A DNA stretch of 64,000 nt from Paenibacillus sp. J5C2022 (GTDB lineage: Bacteria > Bacillota > Bacilli > Paenibacillales > Paenibacillaceae). A model generated the notes under the pieces. The model did no database searches. It saw only the letters and a list, made by a program, of their open reading frames with translations, and was not told where the DNA came from. Positions 8,611-16,931 of this stretch are shown one piece after another (within the stretch, counting starts at the first letter, position 1; the number at the start of each line of letters is the position of its first letter). Where the stretch lies: NCBI RefSeq assembly GCF_025567625.1, contig NZ_JAOQJC010000001.1, positions 186,001 through 250,000 on the forward strand, read 5' to 3'. Both the position numbers and the translations under genes were made by a program.

Positions 8611-8870
8611 AGTTCAAAATTCCACAAATAAAGGCTTGGACCAAGGAATGAAATGGGCGCTGACCGATATCAGAGAGGAAATCCACCGGCTGAAAGATTT
8701 CCTGGCGTTGCCCCGTTTCTCCCGCCTTGCGAGCTGCAGCGGGGTTGACAACCGCTGACGGAATGGACCGTTATGACAAGGAAGGATCGCAGCTTATTTG
8801 CTATGCCGCGGTCAAATTAGGGTGGTACCACGACACATTCGTCCCTGAAGACGGATGTGTTTTTTTGTTG
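8611..8870 (+). promoter_or_regulatory. T-box riboswitch controlling prolyl-tRNA synthetase
   Basis: Stem I features: AGAGAGG (8672-8678) followed by a stem GGAAATC/GATTTCC (8677-8683, 8696-8702) enclosing CCGGCTG. The T-box sequence AGGGTGGTACCACG is at 8819-8832; its UGGU would pair with an ACCA tRNA 3' end, which fits tRNA-Pro. The terminator is ACACATTCGTC/GACGGATGTGT plus T7 (8835-8867). Uncharged tRNA should stabilise the antiterminator and switch on proS. I could not fix the proline specifier codon with confidence, because the basal part of stem I is not an obvious canonical fold. Confidence 0.9.
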
Positions 8871-8897
8871 TATGCGAAAAAATAGGAGGGAAAGAGA

Positions 8898-10202
8898 ATG
8901 TCAATGCAAAGCGCTTGGTTATTGCGAACGTTAAGGGAAGTGCCCGCGGATGCGGAAACAGCAGGTCACCAGCTCATGCTGAGAGCGGGCTTGATCCGGC
9001 AGACTGCAGCCGGAATTTATGCGTATATGCCGCTTGGTCTGCGGGCGCTGCGCAAGCTGGAAGCGATTGTGAGGGAAGAGATGGAACGGGCGGGTGCTCA
9101 AGAGCTGCTTATGCCCGCCTTGCAGCCGGCAGAGCTATGGCGGCAGTCGGGGCGATACGATGTATACGGTCCTGAGCTGATGATGATGGCGGATCGCCAT
9201 AACCGGTTCTTCGTATTGGGGCCAACTCATGAGGAGGCGATCACCTCTGTTATGAATGGTGTAATCGACTCCTATCGCCAGTTGCCTGTCACCGTCTTTC
9301 AGATTCAGGTCAAATTCAGGGATGAGATGCGGCCGCGCTCTGGCCTGCTGCGAGGAAGAGAATTTCTCATGAAGGATGCTTACTCCTTTCACAGTGACTG
9401 GGATGGGCTCAAGCGTACCTATGCCGGGATGTACGAATCGTATTGCCGGATATTCAACCGTTGCGGACTCAATTATCGGGCGGTAGAGGCGGATGCCGGT
9501 GCGATGGGAGGGGACGGCGACAACCATGAATTTATTGCTCTGGCCGATATTGGGGAGGATACGATTGCAGTATGCAACAGCTGCCAGTTCGCTGCCAATG
9601 TGGAGAAGCTTCAGGAGGGACTGGACGAAGGAACTGCTGAACAGCATGAGGCTTGTCCTTCTTGCGAACAGGGGAAGCTGGAATATTGCAAGGGGATTGA
9701 AGTGGGACATACGTTCCAACTGGGCGACAAGTATTCCAGCAGCCTGGGGGCTACGGTTCCCGATGCACATGGCAGCGAGAGGGAGCTGATCATGGGCTGC
9801 TACGGCATCGGCCTCTCCCGCCTTCTGGCTACAATCGTGGAGCAGCATCACGATCAACGGGGGATTGTCTGGCCGTCAGCCGTGGCGCCTTATCAAGTCC
9901 ATATGACGATAATCGCAGTGAAGAACGAAGCGCAGATGAAGCTGGCGCATGAGCTCTATGAAAGGCTTGTGGAAGCGGGCATTGAGACGCTGCTGGACGA
10001 TCGGGATGAGCGGGCGGGAGTGAAGCTGCACGATGCCGAATTAATCGGTATTCCGATTCGCATCGTGGTAGGCAAGCACGCGGATGAACACCGTGTGGAG
10101 TATTCGGAGCGCAGCAGCGAGACGAAGGAAGTTGTTCATGTCGAGAAGGCATTGGAACTTCTGCTGCAACGGATACAGTTGCATAGGACTCATGAAATCT
10201 AG
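8898..10202 (+). CDS. proS: prolyl-tRNA synthetase, short form without INS editing domain
   Basis: 434 residues. Class II synthetase: motif 1 region (AGIYAYMPLGLRAL), motif 2 (FRDEMRPRSGLLRGREFLMKD), motif 3 (ELIMGCYGIGLSRLLAT), then an anticodon-binding domain (VHMTIIAVKNEAQ...DDRDERAGVKLHDAELIGIPIR). Usual bacterial ProRS is about 565 residues with a ~180-residue INS domain between motifs 2 and 3 that clears Ala-tRNA(Pro). Here that interval is only about 70 residues and instead carries CNSC and CPSC, a possible metal knuckle. Start is fixed by AGGAGGG (8884-8890). Controlled by the T-box upstream; selD follows 45 bases after the stop. Confidence 0.92.
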   Translation: MSMQSAWLLRTLREVPADAETAGHQLMLRAGLIRQTAAGIYAYMPLGLRALRKLEAIVREEMERAGAQELLMPALQPAELWRQSGRYDVYGPELMMMADRHNRFFVLGPTHEEAITSVMNGVIDSYRQLPVTVFQIQVKFRDEMRPRSGLLRGREFLMKDAYSFHSDWDGLKRTYAGMYESYCRIFNRCGLNYRAVEADAGAMGGDGDNHEFIALADIGEDTIAVCNSCQFAANVEKLQEGLDEGTAEQHEACPSCEQGKLEYCKGIEVGHTFQLGDKYSSSLGATVPDAHGSERELIMGCYGIGLSRLLATIVEQHHDQRGIVWPSAVAPYQVHMTIIAVKNEAQMKLAHELYERLVEAGIETLLDDRDERAGVKLHDAELIGIPIRIVVGKHADEHRVEYSERSSETKEVVHVEKALELLLQRIQLHRTHEI

Positions 10203-10247
10203 TACGATTCAATATAGGAATACGATGAGCAGAAAGGAAGAAGGACG

Positions 10248-11297
10248 ATGAGTGAGCAAGAAGGAATTAAGCTAACGAGTTTATCCAGCAAAGGCGGCTG
10301 CGGGTGTAAAATCGGTCCGGCCGATCTGAAAGGTGTGTTAAGCCATCTCGCTGCAAAAGGCGAGAATCCGAATCTGCTGGTAGGCATTGATACAAGCGAC
10401 GATGCAGGCGTATACCGGATCAATGAAGAGACGGCATTGGTGCAGACGGTCGACTTCTTTACGCCGATTGTGGACGATCCCTATTCTTTCGGTCAAATAG
10501 CCGCCGCCAATGCGATCAGCGATGTCTATGCGATGGGAGGAAAGCCGCTTACGGTACTTAACATCGTGGCTTTCCCCATCTCTACATTGGATAAATCGAT
10601 CTTGGCCGACATTCTTCGCGGCGCTGCCGATAAAGTAAGCGAAGCCGGCGCAACGCTTGTCGGCGGTCACTCCATTGACGACAAGGAACCGAAGTTCGGG
10701 CTGGCCGTGACGGGGGTGGTGCACCCCGACCGGGTCAGGACGAATGCGGGGGCCAGACCGGGTGACAAGCTGATTCTGACGAAGCCGATAGGCGTCGGCG
10801 TACTTACGACCTCGATTAAGAAAGATCAGCTCAGCAGCGAGGAGATCGAGCGGGTCACTACCGTCATGGCCACGCTGAATAAGACGGCGGCTGAAGTGAT
10901 GGAGAAATATGAGGTGCACGGTTGTACGGATGTGACGGGCTTCGGCTTAATGGGACATGCACTGGAGATGGCGAAGGGCAGCAATGTTGGCATTACCATT
11001 GCATGCGCGTCCGTTCCGATGCTGCCGCGCGTGCGAGAGCTGGCGGAGAAGGGCTTTGTTCCTGGCGGGACGAAGAACAATTATCTTCACGTCAAGGGTG
11101 CCGTTGCCTTCCCGGAGAATATGGATCAGATAGATCAATGGCTGCTCTGCGATGCGGTTACTTCAGGTGGATTGTTGATTGCCGTTCATCCTGCCCAAGC
11201 TGAGGAACTGCTACAGGAGCTGGTGCAATCGGGCGTCGAAGCCAGCATCATAGGCGAAGCGACCGATCAGCAAGCTGGAACAATTGTAATCGTATAA
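10248..11297 (+). CDS. selD: selenide, water dikinase (selenophosphate synthetase)
   Basis: 349 residues. SelD makes selenophosphate from selenide and ATP. The N-terminal active site GGCGCK carries Cys18 in the position often held by selenocysteine, with Lys21 beside it. The AIRS-type ATP-binding core follows (DTSDDAGVYRI, TVDFFTPIVDDPYSFGQIAAANA, GHSIDDKEPKFGLAVTG, HGCTDVTGFGLMGHALE). Ribosome site GAAGGA before ATG 10248. Its neighbour mnmH uses selenophosphate, so the pair is a selenouridine pathway; no selA, selB or selC is in this window. Confidence 0.95.
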   Translation: MSEQEGIKLTSLSSKGGCGCKIGPADLKGVLSHLAAKGENPNLLVGIDTSDDAGVYRINEETALVQTVDFFTPIVDDPYSFGQIAAANAISDVYAMGGKPLTVLNIVAFPISTLDKSILADILRGAADKVSEAGATLVGGHSIDDKEPKFGLAVTGVVHPDRVRTNAGARPGDKLILTKPIGVGVLTTSIKKDQLSSEEIERVTTVMATLNKTAAEVMEKYEVHGCTDVTGFGLMGHALEMAKGSNVGITIACASVPMLPRVRELAEKGFVPGGTKNNYLHVKGAVAFPENMDQIDQWLLCDAVTSGGLLIAVHPAQAEELLQELVQSGVEASIIGEATDQQAGTIVIV

Positions 11298-11333
11298 AGC
11301 ATACCACTACCAAGCGAGAGGATTGTACGCAAG

Positions 11334-12377
11334 ATGCTGCAAAATTTGACAATTGATGAGTGGAGAGAGCTGCGGGACAGGAAGCACGTAACGATGATCG
11401 ATGTTCGCTCGCCCTCCGAATTCAGAAATGCCACCATTCCGGGCGCGATTAACATTCCCATATTCGATGACAGCGAGCGTGCAGAGATCGGGACATTATA
11501 CAAGCAGGTCAGCATTCAAGCCGCCAAGGAAAAAGGACTGGAAATCGTGTCGGCCAAACTGCCCTCCTTCGTGAAGCAGTTCCAAGAGCTGTCCGATCCA
11601 AAGGCCGTATTCTGCTGGCGCGGTGGGATGAGAAGCAAGACTTCGGCTACCTTATTGTCGCTGATGGACATACATGCCTATCGACTTCAGGGGGGATACA
11701 GAGCTTATCGCCAATGGGTATTAGAGGAATTGAGGAACGCTGACATCCAGGCCGAAGTGATCGTCGTGAATGGACTGACCGGAACCGGAAAGACCGCCAT
11801 ATTGCGCAAGCTGAAGCAAGAGGGATATCCCGTTCTTGATCTGGAAGGCATGGCCGGCCATCGTGGCTCCATCTTCGGCGGCATTGGCCTTGCGGCGAGC
11901 AATCAGAAAACATTCGACGCATGGCTGGTGGAGGAACTGAAGTTGCTTCAACATTCACCTTATATCCTTATAGAAGCCGAGAACAGAAGAATCGGAAAAA
12001 TAGCCCTTCCCGATGTGCTGATGAGGAAGAGGGAGACGGGGCGACAAATCGTTATCGAGCTGCCGCTTCAAGAGCGGGTTCGGCAAATTATGGAGGATTA
12101 TCGCCCGCAGGAGCATGCGGATGAATGCTTAGAAGCATTCAGGCGAATCCGTTCCAGAATCCATACGCCGATCGCGGCGGAAATCGAGCAGTTGTTGCAA
12201 GCTGAACAGTATGAAGCAGGAATTGAACAGTTGCTCGTACATTATTACGATCCTCGTTATATTCACTCCTCCAGCCAATATGGGGAGCAGGCGGCGGACA
12301 AGGTGAATACGGACACGATGGAGGATGCGTTGTTGCAGGTGAAGAGCATGCTGGGCGACATAGACAAGGGAAGGTGA
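11334..12377 (+). CDS. mnmH: tRNA 2-selenouridine synthase (MnmH/SelU)
   Basis: 347 residues. It replaces sulfur by selenium in 2-thiouridine at the tRNA wobble base, using selenophosphate from SelD. Residues ~1-130 are a rhodanese domain with the catalytic loop FCWRGGMRS (active Cys near 93). A P-loop follows at ~150 (NGLTGTGKTA) and the family motif DLEGMAGHRGS, and the C-terminal half carries the tRNA-binding helices. Length is typical. It lies 36 bases after selD on the same strand and four bases before the GNAT gene, so transcription is probably shared. Confidence 0.93.
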   Translation: MLQNLTIDEWRELRDRKHVTMIDVRSPSEFRNATIPGAINIPIFDDSERAEIGTLYKQVSIQAAKEKGLEIVSAKLPSFVKQFQELSDPKAVFCWRGGMRSKTSATLLSLMDIHAYRLQGGYRAYRQWVLEELRNADIQAEVIVVNGLTGTGKTAILRKLKQEGYPVLDLEGMAGHRGSIFGGIGLAASNQKTFDAWLVEELKLLQHSPYILIEAENRRIGKIALPDVLMRKRETGRQIVIELPLQERVRQIMEDYRPQEHADECLEAFRRIRSRIHTPIAAEIEQLLQAEQYEAGIEQLLVHYYDPRYIHSSSQYGEQAADKVNTDTMEDALLQVKSMLGDIDKGR

Positions 12378-12381
12378 AACG

Positions 12382-12879
12382 ATGATCGCGATATGCGAGG
12401 CGAAGCATAAGGAAGATATTTATGACATTATTAACGATGCGGCTACAGCGTACGAGGACGTTATTCCGGCTGATATGTATCATTCTCCCTACATGCCGTT
12501 GGATGAACTGGAGCAGGAGATTGGAAATGGCGTCGAATTCTGGGGTTATTCTGATGACGACGGCCAGTTGCTCGGTGTAATGGGTATTCAGGACAAAGGC
12601 GATGTGGCCTTGATCCGCCATGCTTATGTTCGCACGAATCAGCGAAATGGCGGAATCGGCGGCAAGCTGCTGGGGCATCTGATCGGTATGACGGACAAGC
12701 CGATTCTCATCGGGACATGGCAAGCGGCGGAATGGGCGATCCGATTCTACGAGAAGCACGGCTTCCGGGTAACGAACTTCCAGGAGAAGGAACAATTGCT
12801 TCGCCAATACTGGACAGTGTCCACTCGGCAGATCGACACATCTGTCGTCTTGTGTGACGAGCGGTGGACAAGAGGATAG
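12382..12879 (+). CDS. GNAT-family N-acetyltransferase
   Basis: 165 residues with the GNAT fold: beta-strand GVMGIQDKGDVALIRHAYV, the acetyl-CoA pyrophosphate loop (Q/R)xxGxG/A as RNGGIGGKLL, and the C-terminal AIRFYEKHGFRVT. Substrate unknown. It starts four bases after mnmH (GGAAGG ribosome site), so it belongs to the same transcript, but a role in selenium or tRNA metabolism is not shown by the sequence. Confidence 0.88.
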   Translation: MIAICEAKHKEDIYDIINDAATAYEDVIPADMYHSPYMPLDELEQEIGNGVEFWGYSDDDGQLLGVMGIQDKGDVALIRHAYVRTNQRNGGIGGKLLGHLIGMTDKPILIGTWQAAEWAIRFYEKHGFRVTNFQEKEQLLRQYWTVSTRQIDTSVVLCDERWTRG

Positions 12880-12884
12880 GGGGA

Positions 12885-12913
12885 AAAGGAGCTATTGCGA
12901 TAATAGCTCCTTT
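12885..12913. terminator. bidirectional terminator between convergent genes
   Basis: AAAGGAGCTATT (12885-12896) and AATAGCTCCTTT (12902-12913) form a perfect 12-bp stem with A/T-rich flanks. It serves the GNAT operon and overlaps the stop codon of the opposite gene. Confidence 0.85.
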
Positions 12914-13595
12914 ATGTGACGGATTCGTTTTTCCCATGAGCAAATCTCATGATTTGCTCATACTCATATACATGATTGCCCTGAGGAGCGGATTGACCGA
13001 TTCCGATCATGGCAAGTGCGACGTCCTGGGCTTGAATCGGCGTATACTTGCTCAGCTTGCCTTTAGTGAACAGCTTCAGAAGGGGACTGAGGGCGATAGC
13101 GGCCTTTTCGGCCGGCCGCTTCTCCTGTCGGGCACCCAGCAATTGCGAGGGATGGAGGAAATGGACCGATGGCAGTCCGACCCGGAGGATCGCAGCTTCG
13201 ACCTCTCCTTTAACCCGAGTGTAGAAGAAAGCGGATTGGGCATTGGCGCCGATGGACGTTACCATGACCAGCTTCTTCACGCTTTTGCTATGCGCCAGCT
13301 TGGCGATATGGAGCGGGTATTCGTAATCCACCTTGCGAAATGCCGCCTGTGAACCCGCTTTCTTGATCGTTGTTCCCAAGCAACAGTAAATATCGTCGAC
13401 TTCAATATCTTCGCGGTATTGATCTAGCTGATCATAATCGACTGCGACTTGACGCAGCTTGGGGTGCTGAAGCTTCAATGGCTTCCTGACCAGTATCGTC
13501 ACTTGTCCGTAGACGCCAATGTTCAACAAGCGATGAAGCAAGTGTCCTCCGACTAATCCGGTCGCTCCTGCAAGCAAAGCGGTTTTTGTGCTCAT
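12912..13595 (-). CDS. NAD(P)-binding Rossmann protein (SDR-like, NmrA/oxidoreductase type)
   Basis: 227 residues. The N-terminus carries a dinucleotide-binding glycine motif, AGATGLVGGHLLHRL, followed by a short atypical-SDR core (VDDIYCCLGTTIKKAGSQ, VMVTSIGA, YTRVKGEVEAAI with the YxxxK pair). This matches small atypical SDRs of the YwnB/HTATIP2 kind, probably cytoplasmic; the substrate is unknown. The start at 13595 is set by GGAGGGAG eight bases upstream; an in-frame ATG farther up (13640) lacks support. Convergent with the GNAT operon. Confidence 0.85.
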   Translation of the reverse strand: MSTKTALLAGATGLVGGHLLHRLLNIGVYGQVTILVRKPLKLQHPKLRQVAVDYDQLDQYREDIEVDDIYCCLGTTIKKAGSQAAFRKVDYEYPLHIAKLAHSKSVKKLVMVTSIGANAQSAFFYTRVKGEVEAAILRVGLPSVHFLHPSQLLGARQEKRPAEKAAIALSPLLKLFTKGKLSKYTPIQAQDVALAMIGIGQSAPQGNHVYEYEQIMRFAHGKNESVT

Positions 13596-13716
13596 GCCGG
13601 TTCTCCCTCCTATATGCATCCGACTTGTTGAACTCTTCATTCAACTCCGTTCCTCTCATCCTAACACAATTTACAATTCATGATAACTGAATTGGCGAAC
13701 ATAAGTGCAATATGAA

Positions 13717-13745
13717 TTGCGCGATGGCCAATCATTTGTTACAAT
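13717..13745 (+). promoter_or_regulatory. promoter of the glnS T-box transcript
   Basis: TTGCGC (13717-13722), 17-base spacer, TACAAT (13740-13745). Confidence 0.6.
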
Positions 13746-13749
13746 ATTC

Positions 13750-14040
13750 AAAATATTAAAACGCAACGACGAGAAGAGTAGGGGAATACGCTGCTGAACA
13801 GAGAGCTCCGGAAGCTGAGAAGGGGCCAGAAGCGTCTCCTTGAACCAAGCCTCTGAGCAGCATGCCGGAACTCCTGACTGGGATGGCATGACGGGAGCTC
13901 CCGTTATAGAGCTAGAGTATAACCATTCTGACTATGGCGTACTTGAAGAGGTTGATGTGGCGACATATCAATGAATCTGGGGTGGCACCGCGATAACTTC
14001 GTCCCCAAGACGACAAAGTCTTGGAGGTGAAGTTTTTTTA
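13750..14040 (+). promoter_or_regulatory. T-box riboswitch controlling glutaminyl-tRNA synthetase
   Basis: The stem I 5' side has GAAGAGTAGGGGAA; an internal stem ACGCT-CTG/CAG-AGCGT is followed on the 3' side by TTGAACCAAG, giving CAA (13846-13848), a Gln codon, in the specifier position. AGAGAG (13800-13805) and GGAAGCTGAGA mark the distal loop. The T-box sequence GGGGTGGCACCGCG is at 13979-13992 and the terminator AACTTC...CCAAGAC/GTCTTGG...GAAGTT plus T7 at 13995-14039. The UGGC bulge would pair with a GCCA tRNA end. Confidence 0.92.
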
Positions 14041-14078
14041 TTTTGTCCACAACCACTTTCATTTAGGAGGCGCCAAGC

Positions 14079-15761
14079 ATGGAGATGGAGAACAAGAAAC
14101 ATAACGAAGATTATGTATACCGGGTAATTGCAGAAGAACTCAAGAAAGCCCCATTCGACAGAGATATGTGCACAAGATTCCCGCCTGAACCGAACGGATA
14201 CCTTCATATCGGGAGTGCCTATGCAATCCACACGAACTATAGGATGGCGGAACAATTTAACGGGGCGTTTCATCTGCGCTTTGATGATACCAATCCTTTG
14301 AAGGAGGATATGTCCTATGTAAAGGCTATTCAGGAGGACATGAAGTGGCTGGGTTATGATCCCGGGGAGCACATATATTTCGGATCGGACTATTTCGAAC
14401 AAATATATGATGCAGCAGTGTCATTAATCAGGAAAGGGAAAGCTTATGTGTGCGATTTGACGCCGGAGGAAGTATCGGCATATCGCGGTACCTTGACGGA
14501 GCCCGGCAAGGACAGTCCTTATCGCGAACGTACAGTAGAAGAGAATTTGAAGCTTTTCGAAGAGATGAAGAATGGACGATATCCCGCTGCTTCCAAAGTC
14601 CTTCGCGCGAAAATCGACATGAGTTCGCCCAATATGAATATGCGCGATCCCGTTATTTATCGCATTGTATACGAACCGCATTACCGTACGGGAACGGATT
14701 GGTGCGTGTACCCCCTTTATGACTTCGCCCATCCGATTCAAGACGCCATAGAAGGCATAACGTACTCCTTATGTTCTATCGAGTTCAAGGATCATCGCCC
14801 GCTGTATGAGTGGGTATTAAGAAAGCTGAGTATTCCTGTTCCTCCGCGGCAACGAGAGTTCGGGCGCTTGAGCTTGACAGGAGTCGTGACGAGCAAGAGG
14901 TATCTGCGGCAACTGGTGGAGAGAGGAGATGTGGCTGGCTGGGACGATCCCAGATTGCCGACGCTCCAAGGCTTAAGGAGAAGAGGCTACACTCCTGAGA
15001 GCATTCGGAACTTTATAGAAGCGATAGGGAGCATTCGTACTCACAGCACAGCAGATATTTCGTTATTAGATCATTGCTTGAGGCAGGATTTGAGACTGAA
15101 GACAACGAGCGTGATGGCCGTTTTACGGCCTCTGAAAGTCGTCATTACCAATTATCCAGTAGGCGAGACAGAGCTGTTATCGATTGAGAACAATAGCCAA
15201 AATGAAGCGCTTGGGAAACGGGAGGTCCCTTTCTCCAGAACGATATATATTGAACGCGGGGACTTCCAAGAGCAGCCGGAGAAGGGCTTTCACCGTCTTA
15301 GTCCCGATAGCGAGGTTCGGCTCAAAGGAGCTTATTATGTCAAATGCGATGAAGCGGTTAAAGATAATGTGACAGACGAAGTGATTGAGCTTCGCTGTAC
15401 TTATGATCCCGAAACGAAGAGCGGAACAGGATTCACCGGTCGCAAAGTAAAGGGGACAATTCATTGGGTATCTGGTCAGCATGCCGTCTATGCCGATGTC
15501 AACTTGTATCATGAGTTGTTGCTGAAAGGGGGAAACGGACGATTAGAAGGTGATGATTGGCTCGACAGAATTAATCCGGAGTCGCTGATTCAGCTGAAGG
15601 GCGTCATGTTGGAGCCATCGGCAGCACATGTGGCACCAGAGCAAAAATTCCAATTGATTAGACATGGCTATTTTTGCGTGGATCGAGAGTATGCAGCGGG
15701 TGATCGGCTGTTATTCCATCGGATCGTCTCGCTTAAGGACGGCTGGAATCGCAGCAACTGA
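14079..15761 (+). CDS. glnS: glutaminyl-tRNA synthetase (GlnRS)
   Basis: 560 residues, close to the E. coli GlnRS length of about 554. It charges tRNA(Gln) with glutamine directly. Diagnostic blocks: FPPEPNGYLHIG, LRFDDTNPLKED, the SPYRERTVEENL block, RAKIDMSSPN, YPLYDFAHPIQDAIEGITYSLC, WDDPRLPTLQGLRRRGYTPESIR, RKVKGTIHWVS. The class I HIGH signature reads HIGS here and the usual MSK loop reads TSK (GVVTSKRYL). Strong ribosome site AGGAGGCG, T-box controlled. GlnRS is uncommon in Firmicutes, which mostly amidate Glu-tRNA(Gln), so horizontal origin is likely (inference). Confidence 0.93.
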   Translation: MEMENKKHNEDYVYRVIAEELKKAPFDRDMCTRFPPEPNGYLHIGSAYAIHTNYRMAEQFNGAFHLRFDDTNPLKEDMSYVKAIQEDMKWLGYDPGEHIYFGSDYFEQIYDAAVSLIRKGKAYVCDLTPEEVSAYRGTLTEPGKDSPYRERTVEENLKLFEEMKNGRYPAASKVLRAKIDMSSPNMNMRDPVIYRIVYEPHYRTGTDWCVYPLYDFAHPIQDAIEGITYSLCSIEFKDHRPLYEWVLRKLSIPVPPRQREFGRLSLTGVVTSKRYLRQLVERGDVAGWDDPRLPTLQGLRRRGYTPESIRNFIEAIGSIRTHSTADISLLDHCLRQDLRLKTTSVMAVLRPLKVVITNYPVGETELLSIENNSQNEALGKREVPFSRTIYIERGDFQEQPEKGFHRLSPDSEVRLKGAYYVKCDEAVKDNVTDEVIELRCTYDPETKSGTGFTGRKVKGTIHWVSGQHAVYADVNLYHELLLKGGNGRLEGDDWLDRINPESLIQLKGVMLEPSAAHVAPEQKFQLIRHGYFCVDREYAAGDRLLFHRIVSLKDGWNRSN

Positions 15762-15777
15762 TCAGAAAGGAAGAAGT

Positions 15778-15900
15778 GTGTCAGTGACTTCAAGAGTTGG
15801 AAGAAGAAGGACGATTTGCAAGGGAAATGTGGTCAAAGTAGTGCAAAAGGATGATGCTTGCCTGGTGCGACAAGTGATGGGGCAGGTGCATCCAGAATGA
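15778..15900 (+). CDS. possible 40-residue basic peptide after glnS
   Basis: GTG at 15778, preceded by AAAGGAAG, opens a 40-codon frame ending at the TGA at 15898-15900. The product is basic (RVGRRRTICKG) with two Cys and no similarity I recognise. Good ribosome-site spacing is the only support; it may be chance. It ends two bases before the end of the opposite gene. Confidence 0.3.
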   Translation: MSVTSRVGRRRTICKGNVVKVVQKDDACLVRQVMGQVHPE

Positions 15901-15901
15901 A

Positions 15902-16744
15902 TTATGACATGCTCTTCCACGTGTCAACCATCATCCTTGCAATGGCTTCGGCTAAGGGTTTGCTCTTATAGTAACCGCTATGACAGAAGGGATTCCAGCT
16001 TGTCAGCCAATTGCCGACGGATACCTGCACATCCTTCTTTACAGCTCGGGCATACATGGGGTCGATGTCTCTTAACGGATAAGCGAGTATATCGTCCTTG
16101 TCGTAATAGTTGATCCAGCCGCCCTGTATACCGGGGTGATGGCGATGGAGCAGAGGGGAAGGGACGACGATCGGCTGATTGAAATCCCGGTAGCGCAAGC
16201 TCCATAAGGGCAGCGTCGTGCCGAGGCTTAGGAAGCGCGTCAGTGTCTCCCCTCTTTCCAGCGCTGAATCGCGATCTATCATCACCGCATCTCTTCTCGC
16301 TGTCCGCTGCAGATCGTAGAAGTAATTGCTGGCAATAACCGCCCCTAGGCTGTGGGCTATCACATAGAGGGGGGCCGTCGTACCTGCTCGTTGCGATAGC
16401 CGATTCAGCGCCTCGCTGATCGTCCGGTGGACCGCCTCGTAGTTTTGTTCCTTCGAATCAACGGGCTGATAAGCGACGGCATCGGCCAAGTAGTGGATGA
16501 CGAATCGGCGAAGCTCTCTATAGCGCAGCTTGTTGGCTATGACCAGCCGTTCGTACAACTGCTGCTCGCGTTCCTCGAATATATCCGCCCAATAGACAGG
16601 CTCAATGACTAGATCAGAAGACTTACGTCCAGAAGCCTTCCAATACTTCTCTTGCAGCAAAGCCACGAACGATGCAGCGTAATCCTCCTTTTGCCTGCCT
16701 AATCCATGAAGAATGACGATCCCTATCTTCCGGTTCATGCTCAC
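15902..16744 (-). CDS. alpha/beta hydrolase, lipase/esterase-like
   Basis: 280 residues. An alpha/beta-hydrolase fold is indicated by the oxyanion motif VILHGLGRQ near residue 12 and the nucleophile elbow IAHSLGAV (catalytic Ser about 130); the acid and His are less clear, perhaps in the C-terminal half. No signal peptide, so cytoplasmic. Substrate unknown. Start is either GTG 16744 or ATG 16738, both behind AAGGGA. Single gene, convergent with glnS. Confidence 0.8.
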   Translation of the reverse strand: MSMNRKIGIVILHGLGRQKEDYAASFVALLQEKYWKASGRKSSDLVIEPVYWADIFEEREQQLYERLVIANKLRYRELRRFVIHYLADAVAYQPVDSKEQNYEAVHRTISEALNRLSQRAGTTAPLYVIAHSLGAVIASNYFYDLQRTARRDAVMIDRDSALERGETLTRFLSLGTTLPLWSLRYRDFNQPIVVPSPLLHRHHPGIQGGWINYYDKDDILAYPLRDIDPMYARAVKKDVQVSVGNWLTSWNPFCHSGYYKSKPLAEAIARMMVDTWKSMS

Positions 16745-16931
16745 ACCGTCCCTTCAAGCGATTTCATTGCTTTCAACCGATATATTGGAGGAGAAATGAA
16801 CTTGTATAACCATTATATGCAGGTGTATATGCAACTTTTTCCAAGTATTTGCGGTCAAATGTTGTAAGGAATGTGCACGATTAAAGCATGCGCCACACTT
16901 TGAAATCAAAGTTGTAAGGGAGCTGGAAATA

